In this document: positions 1 to 5,586 of the stretch, piece after piece | How positions within the stretch are numbered: position 1 is the first letter of the stretch | Layout of the letters: every line of letters starts with the position of its first letter | Source: CAISIP01 sp031367285 | Lineage (GTDB): Bacteria; Pseudomonadota; Gammaproteobacteria; Burkholderiales; Burkholderiaceae_C | DNA: 6,168 nucleotides | Assembly: GCA_031367285.1 (NCBI GenBank) | Contig: JANLPN010000399.1 | Span: 1-6,168, forward strand | Reading direction: 5' to 3' | Made by a program: the position numbers and the translations under genes | Notes under the pieces: model-generated | What the model saw: the letters and a program-made list of their open reading frames with translations, nothing else | Database searches by the model: none | What the model was told of the DNA's origin: nothing

Positions 1-1011
1 GCTGCTCGTAATGCCAACCACCTGGATGGACAGGTCCTTGCTGACCTCGCCGTCGCCAGAGTCGGTTGCGCCCGAAGAGGTGGCCCGTATACGCACCGTG
101 ACCGGCCCGCCCGTGGTCGGCGCGGTCGGGGTCCCCACAACTCGGCCGCTGGAGTCGATGCCAAGACCAGCTGGAAATGGGTTCGGACTGGTGGGATCGA
201 ACGAAAACGAACCCGCCGAACATCCACTGCAGGTGGCCGTATAAAGCGGGCTGCCCGCGTTGTAGAGCCGCCCTTTGATCGCTACCGCGGGGTTGGGGGA
301 CTGGTCAAGAATGCCCAGTACGGTGGCAGTCATAGTCGCGCTGGCGGCAGTACCCACCCCGTTGTCCACCGATACCGTAAAGGTGGCGGTTCCCTGGAAC
401 TGCGACGTGGACTGGTACGTCACGTTGTAGTTCATGGTGGACGAAGCACCGACCTGCGCCACGCTACGCGTTCCATTGGACGCGGCACCCGCTGTAAAGC
501 CAGCCGCCGAAGCGGCTCCACCAGTGCCGTTACCCTGAATTTGCGGGTAGATGTCCTTGATGCCGGATACACCCGAACGCACCCTCATGGTCAAAGCCGA
601 CGTAATTGCCGGAGTCTTGAATTGCCCGATGAACAAAGCAAGGCTCATGGCCTCTTTGTCCGAAACAACCAGGCCAGCCATGTCCGAAATACCCCCATTA
701 ATGGCATTTAGGATGCGCGACGGATTGTTGGACGCCAGATTGTTGGTGGCGGCGGCTGAAGCCGCACCGTGGCAGTTCACGCAGCCCTTGCCACCAACAC
801 CCACCCCATATAGCGTTATGCCATCGGAAATCGACTGCGCGTGTGCGGCCGAACCCAGAGCCAGTGCCAACAAAAAACCGGTGACAAAACCACGCGCAAC
901 CCGTACAGCGCCCTCAAGACGGCACAGGGCCAGCCAAACTCTCCCTGTCCGTCCCTGAGCGCCGGCAGTGCGCTGGCTCAGAAAGTGAACAAGTGCCGAT
1001 GGCAAATCCAT
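1..1011 (-). CDS. Exported cytochrome c domain fused to Ig/cadherin-like repeats (partial, 3' end beyond window)
   Basis: The open frame runs without a stop from an ATG at 1011 to the left edge, giving 337 visible residues; the C-terminus is missing. The start is chosen because GAGGAA lies 3 bases upstream of the ATG. A long signal peptide ends in a hydrophobic stretch (GFVTGFLLALALGS) and a likely AHA/Q cleavage near residue 58. A single haem-binding CVNCH follows at 77-81, with Met111 in INGGISDM as candidate axial ligand and a closing helix near 117-129, so this is a class I-type mono-haem domain of roughly 70 residues. After it come beta-rich, Gly/Thr/Ser/Ala-rich modules. One near 195-231 resembles cadherin/Ig-like folds. 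The next, near 240-312, carries the putative-Ig (He_PIG) signature GLGIDSSGRVVGTPT. I infer an electron-carrying domain displayed outside the cytoplasm on an adhesin-like stalk. Redox partner and final location are unknown. Confidence 0.85.
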   Translation of the reverse strand, partial: MDLPSALVHFLSQRTAGAQGRTGRVWLALCRLEGAVRVARGFVTGFLLALALGSAAHAQSISDGITLYGVGVGGKGCVNCHGAASAAATNNLASNNPSRILNAINGGISDMAGLVVSDKEAMSLALFIGQFKTPAITSALTMRVRSGVSGIKDIYPQIQGNGTGGAASAAGFTAGAASNGTRSVAQVGASSTMNYNVTYQSTSQFQGTATFTVSVDNGVGTAASATMTATVLGILDQSPNPAVAIKGRLYNAGSPLYTATCSGCSAGSFSFDPTSPNPFPAGLGIDSSGRVVGTPTAPTTGGPVTVRIRATSSGATDSGDGEVSKDLSIQVVGITSS

Positions 1012-1014
1012 GAA

Positions 1015-1020
1015 TTCCTC
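1015..1020 (-). promoter_or_regulatory. Ribosome binding site of the cytochrome-Ig gene
   Basis: On the minus strand GAGGAA is followed by TTC and the ATG at 1011. This is a near-ideal Shine-Dalgarno sequence, and it decides the start despite the unusually long signal peptide that results. Confidence 0.75.
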
Positions 1021-1123
1021 ACTTGGGTTGTTATGAAACAGGGGTGTTGGCACGACAAAAACACGTCAAACCGACGCCACCCGAGCGACCCGCTTTCAGT
1101 GTAACCAGGTATTTCCGGGGATC

Positions 1124-1170
1124 AGCCAAAACGGGACCACGGCTGGGAAGTCCCGACTCCCGTTGTGGCT
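1124..1170 (-). promoter_or_regulatory. Imperfect inverted repeat in the leader of the cytochrome gene (attenuator, terminator or structured RNA)
   Basis: Plus-strand arms 1124-1136 (AGCCAAAACGGGA) and 1158-1170 (TCCCGTTGTGGCT) are complementary at 12 of 13 positions, with a 21-base spacer that itself contains GGGAAGTCCC. In the minus-strand transcript this hairpin lies 66 bases after the phosphatase stop and about 113 bases before the cytochrome start. A competing pairing exists: plus-strand 1133-1140 (GGGACCAC) can pair with 1165-1168 and 1172-1175 (GTGG and TCCC, with a 3-base bulge). There is no convincing U-tract after either arm; the only run is the TTTT inside the minus-strand right arm. 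It could be a weak terminator for the phosphatase gene, an attenuator, or an unrecognised cis-acting RNA. The rest of the 1012-1235 gap shows no clear promoter. Confidence 0.45.
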
Positions 1171-1235
1171 TTCCCTCCACAGTGTTGCCGCGTAGCTACC
1201 AATGAATCGAGAGGCGCGGACAGGCCTTGCCTGCA

Positions 1236-1910
1236 CTATTCGGGCAGGCTCTGCGCTATCTCGATAAGGGCACCCCAGGCGGCCAAAGGAATGCGCGCCA
1301 CGACCTGTGCCTTGCCGCTGCCACGGTAACGGTAAACCGCGATTTCGGCCAGCTCTATAAGAACGCTCTCTTCTGGTGTCCTGGCGCCTTGAATATGGGA
1401 CACCATCAACAGATTGCTGCCCGCAGGGGGCTGCTCGAGCAGAAACCGAAACCGCTCCGCGTACTCCGCGGCCGCAGGGCGCGACGCGGGCGGGTTAAGG
1501 TCGGCCCGAGTGCTGACGGTACCTGCGCCCAGTAGCTGGGCGGTCTCCTTTGCCCGACAGGTTTCTGATGCGAACACCGATGCGATTGGCACCTTCAGTT
1601 GCCGCAGAGCGGCACCCACGGTGCGCGCCTGTGCCTCACCCTCAATGCCGAGCACACTCTCGCCCGGACACGACGGCTTGAAGTCGCCTGCATTTGCATG
1701 GCGCATATACAGAACGAAACCACCACCGCGCAACGCCTTGACCAGCGCAATGCCTTTTAGCTCCTGCGCCGGATCCACAAAGGGTGGCAAGGCGCGTGGC
1801 GCTGAAGCAGTTTTCGCAGGTCCGGGCGCAGGCACCGGCTGGGCATAGGCATGAAAAGCAAACCCTAGTAGCGTGTACAGTGCAAACCACCGACTCCGAT
1901 TGCATCCCAT
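1236..1910 (-). CDS. Exported histidine phosphatase superfamily protein
   Basis: The 224-residue product starts with a signal peptide: basic NRSR, hydrophobic WFALYTLLGFAF and a likely AYA/QP cleavage near residue 23. A short Pro/Ala-rich linker follows. The mature part has the histidine phosphatase landmarks: R70-H71 in LYMRHAN (catalytic phosphohistidine His71), the SETCRAKETA helix with Arg119, and the second catalytic-type His172 in MVSHIQG. The family removes phosphate from small molecules or proteins; the substrate here cannot be told, and export points to the periplasm. ATG 1910 is chosen because it gives a proper signal peptide and has CAGGG 8 bases upstream. The frame stays open to about 2267, but that extension is antisense to the plus-strand gene and has no domain-like character. 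The stop is TAG at 1236-1238. The residue after RH is Ala, not the common Gly; similar RHA forms are known in this superfamily. Confidence 0.82.
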   Translation of the reverse strand: MGCNRSRWFALYTLLGFAFHAYAQPVPAPGPAKTASAPRALPPFVDPAQELKGIALVKALRGGGFVLYMRHANAGDFKPSCPGESVLGIEGEAQARTVGAALRQLKVPIASVFASETCRAKETAQLLGAGTVSTRADLNPPASRPAAAEYAERFRFLLEQPPAGSNLLMVSHIQGARTPEESVLIELAEIAVYRYRGSGKAQVVARIPLAAWGALIEIAQSLPE

Positions 1911-2400
1911 GCCCAGTGCCCTGCAACTCGCCCACGGCAATGCACCCCTAACCGCTGCGGTGCAGGCTTGCCGCAAGCTGCTGCACAGACGCTCACTTGT
2001 GGCAGCAGCCGCCAGCGCGGTGCCGCTACCGGGGCTGGACTGGGCCGTGGACGCGGCATTGCTGTCGCGCCTGGTACCGGAGATAAACGCCCGGTTCGGG
2101 CTCACGCCCACGCAGATCAACCGCTTGGAGCCCCGGCAGCGCGAACAAGTGCAAAAAGCGGTGGCCATGGTGGGCTCGGCGTTGATAGGCAAGCTAATCA
2201 GCAAGGAAGTTGTCATACGCATGGCAAAAACCGTGGGCTTGCGCCTGACCGTCAGCCAGGCCAGCAAATACGTTCCGCTGGCCGGCCAGGCAGTGGCAGC
2301 AGTGGTGGGTTATTCGGCCATTCGGTATTTGGGAGAGGAACACCTCAAGGATTGCGTTCGTGTAGCACTGGCGGCGCAGCATGTGTTGCCGGCGCCTTAG
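1909..2400 (+). CDS. Conserved hypothetical protein with hydrophobic helices (EcsC/DUF697-like character)
   Basis: The 163-residue product (from ATG 1909) is mostly helical. Residues with the pattern AAAASAVPLPGLDWAVDAALL are followed by PEINARFGLTPTQINRL, a charged helix, then Gly/Ala-rich hydrophobic segments (AMVGSALIGKLI, VPLAGQAVAAVVGYSAIRYL). The PLPGLDWAVDAALL...EINARFGL pattern recalls small proteins and C-terminal domains of the EcsC/DUF697 type, which associate with membranes; that assignment is from memory and no function is claimed. No signal peptide is evident. The start is uncertain: an in-frame GTG at 1873 would add 12 residues, and neither start has a good ribosome binding site. 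The ATG overlaps the start codon of the divergent phosphatase gene. The gene ends 63 bases before the end of the convergent transporter gene. Confidence 0.72.
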   Translation: MPSALQLAHGNAPLTAAVQACRKLLHRRSLVAAAASAVPLPGLDWAVDAALLSRLVPEINARFGLTPTQINRLEPRQREQVQKAVAMVGSALIGKLISKEVVIRMAKTVGLRLTVSQASKYVPLAGQAVAAVVGYSAIRYLGEEHLKDCVRVALAAQHVLPAP

Positions 2401-2463
2401 CCCTGCCATGGCGCCGATTCAAATTCACATGCGCGCCAAGCTCTGCCTCCAGGTATCGAAGTC

Positions 2464-4074
2464 TTAGAAACGGTACGAAACCGCCAGATTCAATCGCATG
2501 GGCCGCCCGGATGTTTGCGCGCTGTTGCGGTCAAGTACCTGGGCCAGGTCAAGCGCCGCCTGCATATTCTGGTAGGTGAGCCGCAGGCCGGCCCCGACAC
2601 TCATCAGCGACTCGCTGGTACCGGTTGATCGGGCATGCACCCATCCACCTTCCAGGAAAAATACCGGCCGCATCTGCAGGGTCTCCATGGCGGGCCCAAG
2701 GGCCTCCAGGTTCCATTGGTAGCCGTAGTCTCCTGACACAACCCTATCCGCAAAACCACGCACCGAACCTGCACCGCCCAGGCCGAACTGTTCGCCCTGG
2801 ATGAGGGCCTTGCTGGCGTACTGCCCCTTGATGCGGCCTGTATATTGCCATTGCGCCGCCTGTAGCGCCGCCTCCAGGTTGAAGCGCCAGGCATCCCAGT
2901 TCTTGTTGCCGCCATTGGCCGTATGCGTGGTCACCGTGTTGGCCGAGCCGCCACCGATATTGGCGGCATACTCCAGGCCGCCGGAAATGTCACCCCAGGC
3001 TGGCTCGTTGCGAAACGTGTACTGCAGCGACAACACACGCGAGCCAACCTTGGGCTCCGCCTGGACCTGCTGGTTTGCCTGCGCACCACTGGCGAAAGTG
3101 CTACTATTTTCGAAAAGCCGGTCATCGAGACCAACCCCGACAGTTTGTTGCAAGGCGTTGACACGGTTGAGCGCTCGGGTAAGCCGAACGCCGGCAAATT
3201 GGCCACTGCCGCTGACGTCGAAGGCCCCTCCCCCTTGCTGCACCTGGCCGGAATTGATGTCCGATTTGATGTAGGACGCGGACACGTTCATGCCGGTGCC
3301 GTAGAGCGGAATCTGATAATAGGCGGCGAACAGGCTCACCTGGCTGGGATTGCCGGGGTCGGTGGTGTAAGAAATCGTGGCGACCTGGTCCCGATCAAAC
3401 AGGTTGGCATGTTGTACCCCGCCACTGATGCGGTAAGTATTTTGCTCGGGCGCATGGCCGGACACCGACTGGTTGCCGGTCAAGGTGGTGAAGAACACCA
3501 GCGTGGGCGAGTCCTGTACCTTGACCACGGCATCGACCAGCCCGGGCTGTGCGGACTCTTTGAACGTGACCGTTACGTGTTTTGCAGGGTTGGTATTGCT
3601 GGCCGAAACATCACGCCCAAGCATCTGCAACTCGGGTACCTCGCCCTCCTTGAGGCTGGTCAGGCTGCGCCGTATGTTGTCATTGGTAAATTTTTCGTTG
3701 CCGCTCACCTCGACGGTGCCCAGCTTGATACCCAGCACCTGAAGCCGGATCTCGCCGCCCACCGGTTTTTGCTCGGGGATAAACATGCGGTGAAACAGAA
3801 AACCGCGGGCCCGCATCGCGCCCTCGAGAGCGTTGGACGCGCTTTCTATGTCATGCATGGTTCGCTTCTCGCCGAGAAAAGGCGCCAGCAAGGCGCTGGT
3901 TTCATCGGCCGACAGCGGGTTGTCTCCATCCACCACATAACGCTGGATGGCCAGTGTTGGTTCGGGTACATCGGTGGCTGCCGCCGATTGCGACCACCCC
4001 CAGGTGCTATGCAACATGAGCACCGCAAACCAGGTGGCCTTCATTTTCAACGTAGTTTTCAAGATCGATGGCAT
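2464..4074 (-). CDS. TpsB two-partner secretion transporter (ShlB/FhaC/HecB family)
   Basis: Outer-membrane pore of a two-partner secretion system: it takes an unfolded TpsA exoprotein from the periplasm and moves it across the outer membrane. The product is 536 residues, the usual size for the family. Order: signal peptide (KTTLKMK, then ATWFAVLMLHSTWGW), a POTRA domain near 38-115 (QRYVVDGDNPLS to RLQVLGI), a second POTRA near 116-188 (GTVEVSGNEKFTNDNI to DAVVKVQD), and a 16-strand-type beta-barrel to the end. The barrel holds the Omp85/TpsB loop motif VRGF at 438-441 (GGAGSVRGF), and the protein ends in aromatic SYRF, as outer-membrane proteins inserted by BAM do. No cysteine is seen. ATG 4074 has GAAGGG 7 bases upstream. 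A GTG at 4089, overlapping the FecR-gene stop as GTGA, would add 5 residues and is the main alternative. Translational coupling to the FecR-type gene is likely. Confidence 0.92.
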   Translation of the reverse strand: MPSILKTTLKMKATWFAVLMLHSTWGWSQSAAATDVPEPTLAIQRYVVDGDNPLSADETSALLAPFLGEKRTMHDIESASNALEGAMRARGFLFHRMFIPEQKPVGGEIRLQVLGIKLGTVEVSGNEKFTNDNIRRSLTSLKEGEVPELQMLGRDVSASNTNPAKHVTVTFKESAQPGLVDAVVKVQDSPTLVFFTTLTGNQSVSGHAPEQNTYRISGGVQHANLFDRDQVATISYTTDPGNPSQVSLFAAYYQIPLYGTGMNVSASYIKSDINSGQVQQGGGAFDVSGSGQFAGVRLTRALNRVNALQQTVGVGLDDRLFENSSTFASGAQANQQVQAEPKVGSRVLSLQYTFRNEPAWGDISGGLEYAANIGGGSANTVTTHTANGGNKNWDAWRFNLEAALQAAQWQYTGRIKGQYASKALIQGEQFGLGGAGSVRGFADRVVSGDYGYQWNLEALGPAMETLQMRPVFFLEGGWVHARSTGTSESLMSVGAGLRLTYQNMQAALDLAQVLDRNSAQTSGRPMRLNLAVSYRF

Positions 4075-4081
4075 ATTCACG

Positions 4082-4087
4082 CCCTTC
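4082..4087 (-). promoter_or_regulatory. Ribosome binding site favouring the ATG start of the TpsB gene
   Basis: Minus-strand GAAGGG ends 7 bases before ATG 4074 and overlaps the TGA stop of the FecR-type gene. The rival GTG 4089 has only AGGA at about 12 bases. This favours the ATG and suggests termination-reinitiation coupling. Confidence 0.5.
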
Positions 4088-5573
4088 ACAGTCTGCAGAT
4101 TTCCTGGCCCGGCTTGCCCTGTGTGACACGGAGCAACCTGAACACCCTTGCACCGGACTGGGCGAGGTTATCGGGCAGGGGGAATGGATCAAGCACCAGG
4201 AAACCGGGCGGAACAATACGCTGCGCCAGCCCGAGTTGCCCTATGTAACCGGCCTCCCCGATACCGAGGTCAACCTGCCTGGCCCCGGACGTCATGAACA
4301 CATGCCCGTCCCGTACCAGGATGTAAATGCCATCGGAGCCATTCGGCTCGACCGTGGCAAACAGGTTGTCCCAGTCCACCTCGATCTGGTCCGGCCGCGG
4401 CGCGGAAAAACTGTTGAAGAACTCCGGCACGGCAGCAAGAAGCCGCGCCAAACCATCGCGCCCGATAAAGCCCACCTGGTTCAGCGGAACCTCCAGCGGC
4501 CCGGCAACAAAATAGGTGCCGCCCTGCCAGGTGAACATGAACAAGCCGTCGGTCTGTTTCGGATTGGCCCCGTCGGTAGAGGCAGCGGACGGTGCACCGC
4601 CCAAGGACTCGTCCACACACGGCCCCTCGCAGCTGATGTCCATGCCAGTGCCTCGAATCCCTATGGTCGAGGTACGTGTCGTCACGGTGAACGCAGTTGT
4701 AGTCTTTTTGCCAATCAGCCCGGTAAATACGCGCAGACCACCTTTGAGCAGCGACAGCGCCATGTTGTCGCTGACCTGCGGCCGGTTATACGCAAAGGCG
4801 TTGATGCGCAAGGTGGTGTCGGGGTTTACCGACACCTTGGACTGGTCTCGAAAACCAAGCACCGCCACGGCCCCCGGCCCACTTCGTACGTCGTCGCCCT
4901 CGTACAGCGCGGCGCCTACCGCCAGTGGACGCGCCGGTTTACCCGGCTGCGTGGCGGCCACATCACCACTGGCCTGAACCACACGGGCCACCACGGGCCC
5001 TGACGACGCAGCCGGCGGCGCGGCCGCTGCTGCCACCGGCGCCACCCCTTCCTGGCGACAGTCGTCGCCGCATATTCTTGCGTCAAAACTGGTACCACGG
5101 ATGCCTATGGTTGCCGTATTCACCTTGAGCTCGACACCTCCCGGGTTGCGTTTGCTGATCAGGCCGGTCGCCACCCGCATGCCGCCTTTCAACAGACGCA
5201 TTACGGCGGACTCGGTGCCCTGGTCATGCGAGAACCGCTCCAATGCGAATACCGTGGACGGCCGCAAGGTGAACCGGGTACCGTCCGCCAGGTTGACAAC
5301 CGCAAACCCTTTGTCGGTGGTCGAAATCACGTCCCCCTCCAGCACCTGGTCGCCGCGCCCCAGGAAGCGGGCCGCACTACCGGGCTGCTGGGCCGTGGCC
5401 ATACCTTGCAGTTGGGCAATTTCACCGGCTTTTTGTTGGGCCTGAGCGGCCACCGACAACAGCGCAAAACCCAGGGCGAGCGACCATCGCCCGAGCCGAC
5501 CAAGGCCAGGCCTGGACAAACAGAATGGTGCCGATGCGGCGCAGCAAATGGACGGGTTGGCAAAACTTTTCAT
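4086..5573 (-). CDS. Exported protein with tandem FecR domains, in a two-partner secretion operon
   Basis: The 495-residue product has a signal peptide with basic RPGLGRLGRW, hydrophobic SLALGFALLSVA and a likely AQA/QQ cleavage near 45. First FecR domain about 50-172: GDQVLEGDVIST, FAVVNLADGTRFTLRPST, LLKGGMRVATGLI, TATIGIRGTSFD. After an Ala/Pro linker (about 177-192) a second FecR domain covers about 196-319 with the same landmarks (LYEGDDVRSG, LLKGGLRVFTGLI, TSTIGIRGTGMD). Each closes with a C-x3-C pair (168/172 and 315/319). Residues 341-461 hold two further related units (DGLFMFTWQGGTYFVAG and DGIYILVRDGHVFMTSG). Classical FecR is an inner-membrane sigma regulator; this protein lacks that layout and looks secreted, so a structural or assembly role for the exoprotein is more likely. 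It lies 13 bases after the TpsA gene with GAGG 7 bases before its ATG, and abuts the transporter gene. A lone Cys493 sits near the C-terminus (EICRL). Confidence 0.88.
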   Translation of the reverse strand: MKSFANPSICCAASAPFCLSRPGLGRLGRWSLALGFALLSVAAQAQQKAGEIAQLQGMATAQQPGSAARFLGRGDQVLEGDVISTTDKGFAVVNLADGTRFTLRPSTVFALERFSHDQGTESAVMRLLKGGMRVATGLISKRNPGGVELKVNTATIGIRGTSFDARICGDDCRQEGVAPVAAAAAPPAASSGPVVARVVQASGDVAATQPGKPARPLAVGAALYEGDDVRSGPGAVAVLGFRDQSKVSVNPDTTLRINAFAYNRPQVSDNMALSLLKGGLRVFTGLIGKKTTTAFTVTTRTSTIGIRGTGMDISCEGPCVDESLGGAPSAASTDGANPKQTDGLFMFTWQGGTYFVAGPLEVPLNQVGFIGRDGLARLLAAVPEFFNSFSAPRPDQIEVDWDNLFATVEPNGSDGIYILVRDGHVFMTSGARQVDLGIGEAGYIGQLGLAQRIVPPGFLVLDPFPLPDNLAQSGARVFRLLRVTQGKPGQEICRL

Positions 5574-5580
5574 GGTGCTG

Positions 5581-5584
5581 CCTC
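5581..5584 (-). promoter_or_regulatory. Ribosome binding site of the FecR-type gene
   Basis: Minus-strand GAGG lies 7 bases upstream of ATG 5573, inside the 13-base gap after the exoprotein stop. It supports this start and co-transcription with the exoprotein gene. Confidence 0.55.
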
Positions 5585-5586
5585 GG

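Noticed and set aside
220..231. CSGC in the cytochrome fusion as a second haem site
   Set aside because: The sequence reads C-S-G-C-S with no following His, so it cannot be a standard CXXCH site; a disulfide or chance is more likely.
1030..1060. TTGACG as a -35 box for the cytochrome gene
   Set aside because: No -10-like hexamer lies at 16-18 bases; the nearest AT-rich CATAAC is about 28 bases away.
1012..1235. A confident c-di-GMP riboswitch call in the leader
   Set aside because: Only short fragments resemble the core, and key conserved parts are absent; kept as a question under the hairpin finding.
1911..2267. N-terminal extension of the phosphatase frame on the minus strand
   Set aside because: It is antisense to the plus-strand gene, rich in Cys, Ser and Arg with no domain character, and would bury the clear signal peptide that begins at 1910.
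2409..2438. TGGCGC / GCGCCA inverted repeat between the convergent genes as a shared terminator
   Set aside because: The stem is only six base pairs with an 18-base loop, and no T-run follows on either strand.
2923..4248. Long plus-strand open frame opposite the transporter gene
   Set aside because: It is a shadow of the TpsB gene: its product has no recognisable domain, while the minus-strand frame encodes a complete TpsB protein.
4068..5003. Plus-strand open frame opposite the FecR-type gene
   Set aside because: It is a shadow of a high-GC coding region; the minus strand encodes tandem FecR domains with a signal peptide.
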